Made by a program: the position numbers and the translations under genes. The notes under the pieces are model-generated. The model was not told where the DNA came from and made no database searches. It worked only from the letters and a program-made list of their open reading frames with translations. From Bradyrhizobium ottawaense (GTDB lineage: Bacteria > Pseudomonadota > Alphaproteobacteria > Rhizobiales > Xanthobacteraceae): a DNA stretch of 64,000 bases. The DNA lies in the NCBI RefSeq assembly GCF_002278135.3, contig NZ_CP029425.2:682001-746000 (forward strand), read 5' to 3'. Below are positions 55,488 to 64,000 of the stretch, one piece after another; the first letter of the stretch is position 1, and each line of letters starts with the position of its first letter.

Positions 55488-56375
55488 ATGGCCGAGATCA
55501 GGAAGCCGATCGAATATTCGCCGAGCTGGACCTTCTTCGAGGGTAAATGGCACGACGGCAATGTGCCGATCATGGGCCCGCGCACGCATGCGGCCTGGCT
55601 CGGCTCGATCGTGTTCGACGGTGCACGCGCGTTCGAGGGTGTTGCGCCCGATCTCGATCGTCACGTCGCCCGCGCCAATCAATCCGCGATCAATTTTGGC
55701 CTGAAGCCGGTAGTCGATACCGGCACCTGGCTCACGCTCGCAACCGAAGGCATTGCCCGCTTTGCGGCCAATGCAGAGCTCTACGTCCGTCCGATGTATT
55801 GGGCGCAGAACGGCTCGGGCGGCGGCGTGCTGTTCGACCCCGAGACCACCAATTGGTGCCTGTGCATCTACGAGGCGCCGATGCCCAAACCCGTCGGCAA
55901 CGCCATCACCCTGTCGCCATTCCGCAGGCCGACCGCCGAATGCGCCCCGGTCGAGGCCAAGGCGGCCTGCCTCTACCCGAACAATTCGCGTGCGCTCGCG
56001 GAAGCCGCCTCGCGCGGCTTCCAGAACGCGTTGATGCTCGACATGCTCGGCAACGTCGCCGAGTTCGGCAATTCCAACGTGTTCATGGCCAAGGACGGCG
56101 TGGTCTATACGCCGGTGCCGAACGGCACCTTCCTCAACGGCATCACGCGCCAGCGCGTCATCACCCTGCTTCGCGGCGACGGCGTCACCGTGGTCGAGAA
56201 GACGCTGCGCTATGCCGACTTCCTGGCTGCCGACGAGATCTTCTCCACCGGCAATTTCGCCAAGGTCGCCCCGGTGATCCGCATCGACGAGCGTGAGCTG
56301 AAGCCGGGCCCGTTCTACACCCGTGCGCGCAAGCTCTATTGGGACTTCGCGCATGCGGTGAAGCTGGCGGCGTAG
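55488..56375 (+). CDS. ilvE: Branched-chain amino acid aminotransferase
   Basis: 295 residues, class IV PLP fold: VFDGARAFEG, ELYVRPMYWA, EAKAACLYPNNSRAL, GNVAEFGNSNVFM, NGTFLNGITRQRVI. Interconverts Leu, Ile, Val and keto acids. A D-amino-acid relative cannot be wholly excluded, but the motifs favour IlvE. Confidence 0.9.
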   Translation: MAEIRKPIEYSPSWTFFEGKWHDGNVPIMGPRTHAAWLGSIVFDGARAFEGVAPDLDRHVARANQSAINFGLKPVVDTGTWLTLATEGIARFAANAELYVRPMYWAQNGSGGGVLFDPETTNWCLCIYEAPMPKPVGNAITLSPFRRPTAECAPVEAKAACLYPNNSRALAEAASRGFQNALMLDMLGNVAEFGNSNVFMAKDGVVYTPVPNGTFLNGITRQRVITLLRGDGVTVVEKTLRYADFLAADEIFSTGNFAKVAPVIRIDERELKPGPFYTRARKLYWDFAHAVKLAA

Positions 56376-56389
56376 CTGCCATTTACTCC

Positions 56390-56476
56390 GCTGTCATCCA
56401 GTATTCCAGAGACGGCAGTGATTGAACCGATGGGCCTCGGCGTACTGGATGCCTCGCCTTCGCGGGGCATGACAGC
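56390..56476. repeat. GTCATCC-type intergenic palindrome
   Basis: GCTGTCAT/ATGACAGC outer arms and CCAGTA/TACTGG inner arms between convergent ilvE and methyltransferase genes. Confidence 0.65.
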
Positions 56477-56481
56477 TGATC

Positions 56482-57099
56482 TTAGTTGCGCTTTCGAAAC
56501 CGGCTGAACTGAAACGCCTGCGTCGAGCCCCAAGGCGTATGATGCGTCTCGCGGCGCGTCTCGACCAGCTCGAAATCCGGCCCGAGCTCCGCAGCAAGGC
56601 TGGCGCTGTCATGGCGTTGCACCGGCAAGCCGCTGCATTTCTCCGGACCGTCGGGCGCAAAGGTCGCGATGATGATCTGGCCGCCAGGCGCAATCGCGGA
56701 TCGCAGGCGCTGGACATAGGCGTCCCTGTCGTGCGGGTCGGTCAGGAAGTGAAACGCCGCGCGGTCGTGCCACACATCGTAAGTCCTGGCCGGCCGCCAA
56801 GCCGTGGCGTCGGCGACGATCCAGTCGACCGCGGAAGAGGCCCGACCGATTCGCGTCTTCGCCGCGTCGAGCGCGTTGGCGGAGAGGTCCAGCACGGTGA
56901 GATCGCGATATCCGTCTTGAAGAAGAGCATCGACCAGCCGCGAAGCGCCCCCGCCGATATCGATGATCGCCGCGTCGCGATCCGGATTGGCAGCGCGGAT
57001 CATGTCGCGCGAGATCGTCGGGCTATCCTGAAACCAGCTGACCTCGGCCTCGCCCTTGGTGGCGTAGACGTTGTCCCAATGCATGGTGCGGTCGGGCAT
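56482..57099 (-). CDS. Class I SAM-dependent methyltransferase
   Basis: 205 residues from the ATG at 57099. Motif I IIDIGGGASRLVDALL, acid in VLDLSANALD, VADATAW, DVWHDRAAFHFL. Thiopurine-methyltransferase-like layout (HWDNVYATKGEAEVSW). Substrate unknown. Confidence 0.88.
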   Translation of the reverse strand: MPDRTMHWDNVYATKGEAEVSWFQDSPTISRDMIRAANPDRDAAIIDIGGGASRLVDALLQDGYRDLTVLDLSANALDAAKTRIGRASSAVDWIVADATAWRPARTYDVWHDRAAFHFLTDPHDRDAYVQRLRSAIAPGGQIIIATFAPDGPEKCSGLPVQRHDSASLAAELGPDFELVETRRETHHTPWGSTQAFQFSRFRKRN

Positions 57100-57117
57100 C
57101 GCGCGCTCCGTGCGTGT

Positions 57118-57193
57118 CAACCCGTCATCCTGAGGCGCCGGAGCGGAGGCCTCCAGCGACAACGGCTTCGCCGTTGCGCGAGGATGACTGGGT
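57118..57193. repeat. Intergenic palindrome
   Basis: CCCGTCATCCTGAGGCGCC and GCGCGAGGATGACTGGG face each other. Same class as the 56390 element. Confidence 0.65.
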
Positions 57194-57283
57194 TAAAGCC
57201 GGTGAGGAAGAAATGGTAGGCGCGCGCGAAATTGCCAATCGCGCGCCCGCCGCGGGCGGACGCGCTGGTCGACGCGAAAGGTC

Positions 57284-57880
57284 CTACTCGTCCTTCTTCG
57301 ACATGCGCTCGAGGCGCTCCTGCATGTCCTTCATCTGCTGGCGCAAATCGTCGATGTTGCTGTCCTTCGGCGTCTCGGCGTTCGCGTCGGACTCCGGCTC
57401 GGCGGCGGCCGCCGGACGGCCCGCATTGGGAGCAAACGGCTTGAACATCGAGAAGGTCTGCTGGAACAGCTCCATGTTCCGGCGGACTTGTTCTTCCAGA
57501 GGAGCAAAAGGAGTGCCGGACAGGGTGTTGGCGATCTGCTTGCGGAACTTCTCTTGCTCCTGGGTCAGGGTCGCAATCGACTGCTCCAGATATTTCGGCA
57601 CCACCATCTGCATGCTGTCGCCGTAGAAGCGGATGAGCTGGCGCAGGAAGGTGGTCGGGAGCAGGTTCTGGCCGGCCTTGTTCTCCTGCTCGAAGATGAT
57701 CTGGGCGAGCACGGAGCGGGTGATGTCGTCGCCGGTCTTGGCGTCATAGACCAGGAAATCTTCGCCATCCTTGACCATCGCGGCGAGGTCTTCCAGCGTC
57801 ACATAGGTACTCGTTCCGGTGTTATAGAGCCGGCGGTTCGCGTATTTCTTGATGGTCGTGGGTTGGTCTGATTTCGCCAT
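57284..57880 (-). CDS. phaR: Polyhydroxyalkanoate synthesis repressor PhaR
   Basis: 198 residues. PHB_acc_N domain: TIKKYANRRLYNTGTSTYVT, DFLVYDAKTGDDITRSVLAQ; then PHB_acc repeat QLIRFYGDSMQMVVPKYLE, and a coiled-coil end. It binds PHB and DNA and represses phasin genes. Divergent from phaA. Confidence 0.95.
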   Translation of the reverse strand: MAKSDQPTTIKKYANRRLYNTGTSTYVTLEDLAAMVKDGEDFLVYDAKTGDDITRSVLAQIIFEQENKAGQNLLPTTFLRQLIRFYGDSMQMVVPKYLEQSIATLTQEQEKFRKQIANTLSGTPFAPLEEQVRRNMELFQQTFSMFKPFAPNAGRPAAAAEPESDANAETPKDSNIDDLRQQMKDMQERLERMSKKDE

Positions 57881-58196
57881 GGGCTCTCACTTGCAAGCGC
57901 GGAGAACGGGAACCGAGCGGGCTATGCCGCAGGGCGGGAAGAGTACGCAACGCAACAAAATAAGCATTTTCAAAGGGCTCACGCTACCGTTTTGTGCGGC
58001 ACGGTTAATCGCAGAGCAAAATCTTGCTTGCGAAAGCGCCAAGAACACTATTTTGAATGCGCTGCGGTATGAATTCGGTCGCCGGCCGATTGACATGCCT
58101 CAACGACGTTAACAGGATGGCTGACGAGACTGGCGAGCCGTTTTCTCAAAGCCCCGCCTGCCCCTTTCAAGAAACCTCAAGCCTCAGGAGATGCCC

Positions 58197-59375
<1,179 letters not shown>

Positions 59376-59410
59376 AGATGGCTGACACGTAGCTTACGCG
59401 CAGTTTGCGC

Positions 59411-59444
59411 GTGCGCTGCACACGTCAGTGAGTGCGTTGCACGC
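59411..59444 (+). promoter_or_regulatory. Twin GTGCGYTGCACRC motif, possible PhaR operator
   Basis: GTGCGCTGCACAC at 59411 and GTGCGTTGCACGC at 59432, 21 bp apart. TGC-rich repeats are PhaR-like; the assignment is inferred. Confidence 0.4.
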
Positions 59445-59508
59445 GACTAAAAAGGCAGCGGTTGCAAATCAAATATTCTTCGCAATCTTGCAGGCCTCGA
59501 CTAAATAC

Positions 59509-59537
59509 AAACGCCCGGCTCAACGCCGGGCGTTTTG
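59509..59537 (+). terminator. Terminator of phaA
   Basis: ACGCCCGGC, TCAAC, GCCGGGCGT, then TTTG. phaB therefore has its own promoter. Confidence 0.8.
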
Positions 59538-59628
59538 TTCTTGATGTCCGTCAAACCAACCGCATAATCCAACGTTAAAAAACAATCGCTTCAGAAACGT
59601 CCGAAGAGTCCAAGGGAAGGAATACGAC

Positions 59629-60354
59629 ATGGCACGTGTTGCATTGGTCACGGGTGGTACGCGGGGCATCGGTGCTGCGATCAGCAAGGCACTGAAGGCG
59701 GCGGGATACAAGGTTGCGGCGAGCTATGCCGGCAACGATACGGCGGCGGAGAAGTTCAAAGCCGAGACCGGCATTGCCGTCTACAAATGGGACGTCAGCA
59801 GTTTCGATGCCTGCGCCGAGGGCGTGAAGAAGGTCGAGGCCGAACTCGGACCGATCGAGGTGCTCGTCAACAATGCCGGCATCACCCGCGACACCGCCTT
59901 CCACAAGATGACGCTGGAGCAGTGGAACGCGGTCATCAACACCAATCTCGGCTCGCTCTTCAACATGACGCGCCAGGTCATCGAGGGCATGCGTTCGCGC
60001 AAGTTCGGCCGCATCATCTCGATCTCGTCGATCAACGGCCAGAAGGGGCAGTTCGGTCAGGTCAATTATTCCGCGGCGAAGGCCGGCGACATCGGCTTCA
60101 CCAAGGCGCTCGCGCTGGAGAATGCCAAGGGCGGCATCACCGTCAATGCGATCTGCCCCGGCTACATCAACACCGAAATGGTGCAGGCGGTGCCGAAGGA
60201 CGTCCTGGAGAAGAACGTGATCCCGCAGATCCCGGTCAGCCGGCTCGGCGAGCCCGAGGAGATCGCGCGGGCGGTCGTGTTCCTGGCGGCCGACGAAGCC
60301 GGTTTCATCACGGGCTCGACGATGACCATCAATGGCGGCCAGTATCAGGCCTGA
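59629..60354 (+). CDS. phaB: Acetoacetyl-CoA reductase
   Basis: 241 residues. SDR: TGGTRGIGAAI, NNAGITRD, SSINGQKGQFGQVNYSAAK with catalytic Tyr and Lys, NAICPGYI. NADPH reduction to R-3-hydroxybutyryl-CoA for PHB. A hairpin (ATGCCCGGC/GCCGGGCAT at 60423-60445) follows. Confidence 0.95.
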   Translation: MARVALVTGGTRGIGAAISKALKAAGYKVAASYAGNDTAAEKFKAETGIAVYKWDVSSFDACAEGVKKVEAELGPIEVLVNNAGITRDTAFHKMTLEQWNAVINTNLGSLFNMTRQVIEGMRSRKFGRIISISSINGQKGQFGQVNYSAAKAGDIGFTKALALENAKGGITVNAICPGYINTEMVQAVPKDVLEKNVIPQIPVSRLGEPEEIARAVVFLAADEAGFITGSTMTINGGQYQA

Positions 60355-60468
60355 TATGGCGCCAAGCCTTCAGGTCAAAAGCCTGTAGCTTCAGGCGCGA
60401 CAAGGCGTTAGTGAAGACGACAATGCCCGGCCTCGTGCCGGGCATCGTTGTCCTCAGAGCCTTCGTCA

Positions 60469-61338
60469 ATGACCCCGCGCACAGCCACGCTGATCGGATT
60501 GACCGCGATCCTGATGTGGTCGCTGCTGTCGGTGATGACGGTGGCGACCGGAACGATCCCGGCGTTCCAGCTCGCCGCGATGACCTTCGCGATCGGCGGC
60601 CTGGTCGGCCTGCTCACCTGGATCGGCCGCGGCGAGGCGGCGAAGAGCCTGCGTCAGCCGCTGGTCGTCTGGGCTGTCGGCGTCGGCGGCCTGTTCGGCT
60701 ATCACGCGCTGTATTTTCTCGCGCTGCGCTTTGCGCCGCCGGCCGAAGCCGGCCTGCTGAATTATCTGTGGCCGCTGCTGATCGTGCTGTTCTCGTCCTT
60801 CCTGCCGGGCGAGCGGCTCGCCCTCCATCACATCGTCGGCGCGATGCTCGGCCTTGTCGGCACCGTGCTGCTGTTCGCCGGCAACACCTCCGGCTTCGTG
60901 GCGGGGCAGGTGCCGGGATTGGCTGCGGCCTTCATCGCCGCGTTCGTCTGGGCGGCCTATTCGGTGCTGTCGCGCCGGCTCAAGGCCGTTCCGACGGATG
61001 CGGTCGCCGGATTCTGTCTGGCCACCGCCGTGCTTGCCGCGCTGATGCATGGCCTGCTCGAGACCACCGTCTGGCCGGAGACCACGCTGCAATGGCTCTC
61101 GGTGATCGCGCTCGGCATCGGTCCCGTCGGTGCCGCGTTCTACGCCTGGGACATCGGCATGAAGCGCGGTGACATCCGCGTGCTCGGCGCTGCCTCCTAC
61201 GCGACGCCGCTGCTCTCGACCGGCTTCCTCATCGCCGCCGGTTTCGCCAAGGCCAGCGCCAACATCGCGATTGCTGCGATCCTGATTGCCGGCGGCGGTT
61301 TGATTGCCGCGAAGGATATGGTGCTACGGAAGCGGTGA
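60469..61338 (+). CDS. EamA/DMT family exporter
   Basis: 289 residues from the ATG at 60469. Ten membrane segments in two EamA halves; FRMFR-like loop GGLFGYHALYFLALRFAPPAEAGLLNYLWPL is the aromatic-exporter (YddG) type. Substrate inferred. Follows phaB by 114 bp. Confidence 0.85.
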   Translation: MTPRTATLIGLTAILMWSLLSVMTVATGTIPAFQLAAMTFAIGGLVGLLTWIGRGEAAKSLRQPLVVWAVGVGGLFGYHALYFLALRFAPPAEAGLLNYLWPLLIVLFSSFLPGERLALHHIVGAMLGLVGTVLLFAGNTSGFVAGQVPGLAAAFIAAFVWAAYSVLSRRLKAVPTDAVAGFCLATAVLAALMHGLLETTVWPETTLQWLSVIALGIGPVGAAFYAWDIGMKRGDIRVLGAASYATPLLSTGFLIAAGFAKASANIAIAAILIAGGGLIAAKDMVLRKR

Positions 61339-61339
61339 T

Positions 61340-61367
61340 CGTCATTCCGGGCGAATCCGGAATGACG
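61340..61367. repeat. Intergenic palindrome
   Basis: CGTCATTCCGG, GCGAAT, CCGGAATGACG; perfect 11-bp arms. Confidence 0.75.
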
Positions 61368-61375
61368 GTGCGGGA

Positions 61376-61798
61376 CTACGGCTCCCAGCCCTGTGGTGCG
61401 AGCTCGAAGCCTGCGAATTCGAATGCCGGGGCCACGGTGCAGCCGACCAGCGTCCACTCGCCCGTCGTCTCCGCCGATTGCCAGGCCTGTGCCGGCACGA
61501 TCGCCTGCGGCCGGTCTCCATTCGCAAGGTCAGTGCCGAGCCGCACCTGGTGCTGCGAGCAGCCGTCGTGGGCGATGCGCAGCATCAAGGGACTACCGGC
61601 GTAATAGTGCCATGTCTCGACCGCATCGACGCGATGCCAGTGCGAACGCTCGCCGCGTGCCAGCAGGAAGTAGATCAGGGTCGAGCGCGAACGCCCGTTG
61701 GCGTCCGTGGTCTGGTCGCGAAACGTCTCGCGATAGTGGCCGCCCTCGGGATGCGGACGGAGTTCGAGGCGCGCGATGATCTCGGCTGCAGTCGGCAT
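61376..61798 (-). CDS. DUF985 cupin protein
   Basis: 140 residues from the ATG at 61798. LELRPHPEGGHYRETFRD, STLIYFLLARGERSHWHRVDA, ETWHYYAG and a WTLVGCTVAPAFEFAGFEL end: the DUF985 barrel with metal His. Function unknown. Located 37 bp after gloB, same strand. Confidence 0.85.
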   Translation of the reverse strand: MPTAAEIIARLELRPHPEGGHYRETFRDQTTDANGRSRSTLIYFLLARGERSHWHRVDAVETWHYYAGSPLMLRIAHDGCSQHQVRLGTDLANGDRPQAIVPAQAWQSAETTGEWTLVGCTVAPAFEFAGFELAPQGWEP

Positions 61799-61835
61799 CG
61801 ATCCAGTCAGGACTTTCTTCTGCAGGACTTGTACT

Positions 61836-62603
61836 TCAGGACTTGTTTTTGCGCTCGCGCAGCTCGCCGAAGACTGCGGCGGCATCCGCGCCCTTCATGT
61901 GCAGCCTTGCCGCGACCTGTGGCTCATCGGCGCGCAGGAACACGTTGGCCCGCTTCTCGTCGCCAAGCAGCGTTGGAATGGTCGGCTTGTTCTCGGCCCG
62001 GAGCCTCGTCACCTCCGCCGCGCGCGCCTGGAGCGCCGCATTGTCGGGATCGACGGTGAGCGCGAACTTGACGTTGGAGGCCGTGTATTCGTGGCCGCAA
62101 TAGAGCTTGAAGTCGTCGGGCAGGGCACGCAGCTTCAGAAGCGAATCCCACATCATCGGATAGGTGCCCTCGAACACCCGGCCGCAGCCGATCGAGAACA
62201 GCGTGTCGGCGGCGAACACCGTCTTCTCGGTGTCGAACACGTAGGAGATGTGGTCGAGCGTGTGGCCGGGCGTCTCCAGGACGCGTGCCAGCAAATTGCC
62301 GATCTTGATCACGTCGGCATTGGCAACACGCAGATCGACGTCCGCAATTTTCGTGGTCTTGTCGTGCGGCGCGACGACGCGGCAGTTGTATTTCTGCTTG
62401 AGTTCGGCGACCCCGCCGACATGATCGCCGTGATGATGGGTGATCAGGATGTCTGTGAGCTGCCAGCCCTCGCGCTCCAGCGCTGCCAGGATGGGGCCGG
62501 CCTCGGGCGCGTCGATCGACGCCGTCGCCTTGGTTTCCACATCGTGGATCAGATAGCCGAAATTGTCGTTTAAACAGCTGAAAGTACGAATTTCGGCGGC
62601 CAT
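61836..62603 (-). CDS. gloB: Hydroxyacylglutathione hydrolase (glyoxalase II)
   Basis: 255 residues. Metallo-beta-lactamase THHHGDHVGG, LETPGHTLDHI, FAADTLFSIGCGRVFEG, YCGHEYTASN; C-terminal HAGH domain. Releases lactate from lactoylglutathione. The long frame upstream to 63158 is a shadow. Confidence 0.94.
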   Translation of the reverse strand: MAAEIRTFSCLNDNFGYLIHDVETKATASIDAPEAGPILAALEREGWQLTDILITHHHGDHVGGVAELKQKYNCRVVAPHDKTTKIADVDLRVANADVIKIGNLLARVLETPGHTLDHISYVFDTEKTVFAADTLFSIGCGRVFEGTYPMMWDSLLKLRALPDDFKLYCGHEYTASNVKFALTVDPDNAALQARAAEVTRLRAENKPTIPTLLGDEKRANVFLRADEPQVAARLHMKGADAAAVFGELRERKNKS

Positions 62604-62711
62604 GTCATCTCCATCGGGCTCAGCCCCGCCAGACAAATATGGCGTTAACGTTGCGCAGGCAATGCAATATTCCGCGCGCGGCGGCGGTCTCGCGCATGTT
62701 ACATTGCCGTC

Positions 62712-63458
62712 ATGACCATCGACGTCGTCGACCTCCGCGAGTTCTATTCCCGCCGCCTCGGGATCGTGGCGCGGCAAATGATCAATCGCGGCATCAGGGA
62801 ACGCTGGCCGAGGGCGGAGGGCCACCGCGTGCTCGGCCTCGGCTATCCCACCCCCTATCTGGGGTTGTTCCGCGAAGACGCCGAGCGCTGCCTCGCCTTC
62901 ATGCCGGCGGCCCAGGGCGTCCTGAAATGGCCGACGGGACGGCCGGCGCTGGCCTCTCTGGTCGACGAATTCTCGCTGCCGCTTCCCGACGCCGCGGTCG
63001 ACCGCATCCTGCTGGTCCACGCGCTGGAGATGTCGGACGATCCGGCCGCGCTGCTGCGCGAGGTCTGGCGCGTACTGTCGCCGTCCGGGCGCGTGATCGC
63101 GGTGATCCCGAACCGGCGCGGGGTGTGGACCCGCACCGACAGCACGCCGTTCGGTCACGGCCGGCCCTATTCACGCTCGCAGATCACCGACCTGCTGCGC
63201 CAGACCTGGTTCACGCCGACCGCCTGGGGCGAGGCGCTGTTCATGCCGCCCTATGCCGGCGGCTGGGTGCTGAAATCGGCGCAGATGTGGGAGCGCGCCG
63301 GTGCGGCACTGTCGCTGCCCTTTGCCGGCGTCCATATCGTGGAGGCGACCAAGCAGGTCTACCGCGCGATCCCCGCCAAGCGCGAGCGGGCGCGGCTCAT
63401 TCCCTCACTCGCGAAGCCCGTGCTGGTGCCATCCTCGACGACGGTGACGCGCAGCTAG
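62712..63458 (+). CDS. Class I SAM-dependent methyltransferase
   Basis: 248 residues. HRVLGLGYPTPYLG (motif I), later ILLVHALEMSDDPAALLREVWRVLSPSGR. UbiE-like in layout. Divergent from gloB. Substrate unknown. Confidence 0.85.
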   Translation: MTIDVVDLREFYSRRLGIVARQMINRGIRERWPRAEGHRVLGLGYPTPYLGLFREDAERCLAFMPAAQGVLKWPTGRPALASLVDEFSLPLPDAAVDRILLVHALEMSDDPAALLREVWRVLSPSGRVIAVIPNRRGVWTRTDSTPFGHGRPYSRSQITDLLRQTWFTPTAWGEALFMPPYAGGWVLKSAQMWERAGAALSLPFAGVHIVEATKQVYRAIPAKRERARLIPSLAKPVLVPSSTTVTRS

Positions 63459-63497
63459 GTCACAAGCGTTGCCGCGACCGGTGGTCGTCAAAAACAA

Positions 63498-63524
63498 AAT
63501 CGTCCCGGCGAGGCCGGGACGATT
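63498..63524 (-). terminator. Bidirectional-looking terminator
   Basis: AATCGTCCCGGC, GAG, GCCGGGACGATT, with TTTTGTTTT after it on the minus strand. It ends the DUF4167 gene. Confidence 0.85.
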
Positions 63525-63552
63525 CCAGATCAGTCGATCAGAAGAAGCTCAC

Positions 63553-64000
63553 TTACTCGCTGGGCGCGAGATCATCGCCCGACGCGGCCGGAGCTGCTTC
63601 GCGCTCGGGGCGCGGGCCATGCGGCCGGCGCCGCCGGCGCGGGAAGCGTTCGCCACCGCCGGCACCGCCCTCGAAACCGGCCTGGCCGCCATTCGCGCCG
63701 CCGTTCACCTGCGGCTGCGCGCCGGTGATGAAGGAGGGCAGGCGATCGACGCTGCCGGTGTCGGTGACGACGGGCTGCGGCTGATTCTGCGGTTGCGGCT
63801 GGGGCTGATATTGCGGCTGCGGGCGATGGTCGCGCTCGCGGTGCTCGCGCGGTTGCTGCTGATCGCGCTGATAGGGCTGGTTTTCGCGCTGCTGATGGTC
63901 ACGCTGGTGATGATCGCGCTGGCCGTCGCGGTCGCGCGCGAAGGGCTGCTGCTGTTGCGGCTGCGGGACGAAGCCCGGCTCCTGGCCGAAATTCGAGAAA
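63553..64000 (-). CDS. DUF4167 protein, C-terminal part
   Basis: The gene enters from the right edge; about 149 residues are seen. The tail is Gln/Arg/Pro-rich (QPQQQQPFARD, HHQRDHQQRE, QPQYQPQPQPQ), then LPSFITGAQPQ, FPRRRRRPHGPRPERE and stops SGDDLAPSE. This is the typical disordered, basic end of DUF4167 proteins. The conserved N-terminal domain is outside. Confidence 0.85.
   Translation of the reverse strand, partial: FSNFGQEPGFVPQPQQQQPFARDRDGQRDHHQRDHQQRENQPYQRDQQQPREHRERDHRPQPQYQPQPQPQNQPQPVVTDTGSVDRLPSFITGAQPQVNGGANGGQAGFEGGAGGGERFPRRRRRPHGPRPEREAAPAASGDDLAPSE

Overview
The window looks like chromosomal DNA of a Bradyrhizobium-type alphaproteobacterium. The support is a true ACC deaminase gene (acdS) divergent from its Lrp-type regulator, a polyhydroxybutyrate block (phaR, phaA, phaB) with a phasin elsewhere, orphan ABC_sub_bind proteins, a DUF4167 protein, HWE kinases, GC-rich codon use and GTCAT-type intergenic palindromes. 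No rRNA, tRNA or CRISPR array was found.

Region 1 (about 1-37.7 kb) is accessory and partly decayed. It opens with the C-terminal end of a P4/D5-type primase-helicase followed by iteron-like repeats, so the left edge is probably inside an integrated element. Then come a DUF1080 protein, an amidinotransferase, orphan ABC substrate-binding proteins and a DNA-repair group (ATP-dependent ligase, PolX-like protein with a degenerate polymerase site, MOSC protein, truncated ligase fusion). A stress and envelope block follows at 13.7-17.9 kb (DUF3618 protein, YqjE/holin-like protein, Ala-rich membrane proteins, GlsB, YidB, broken AI-2E permease), then cspA, a run of very small proteins (18.7-22.8 kb), a Crp/Fnr regulator, an SLT transglycosylase, CsbD, an odd LuxR protein with a 32-residue repeat tail, a response regulator, a phasin, and an HWE kinase with its receiver protein. 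About a dozen genes here are broken by stop codons, frameshifts, truncations, fusions or a 19-bp tandem duplication. Degenerate copies of a GGGTCA/GTCCGC dispersed repeat fill the gaps.

Six sites of the form GGAAC-N16-NGTT lie 33-52 bp upstream of start codons in this region (DUF3618 operon, YidB/GlsB, AI-2E remnant, CsbD, LuxR-repeat protein, phasin). They match the alphaproteobacterial general-stress sigma factor EcfG. They suggest that much of the surviving gene content is one general-stress regulon, and this is the most interesting system in the window.

Region 2 (37.7-64 kb) is dense core metabolism: L,D-transpeptidase, nitroreductase, LysR/MFS pair, amidase, methionine synthesis by direct sulfhydrylation (metY-metA), polysaccharide deacetylase, recQ, acdS/acdR, a second PLP enzyme, esterase, branched-chain aminotransferase, PHB synthesis with its repressor, DMT exporter, glyoxalase II, methyltransferases and the C-terminal part of a DUF4167 protein at the right edge.
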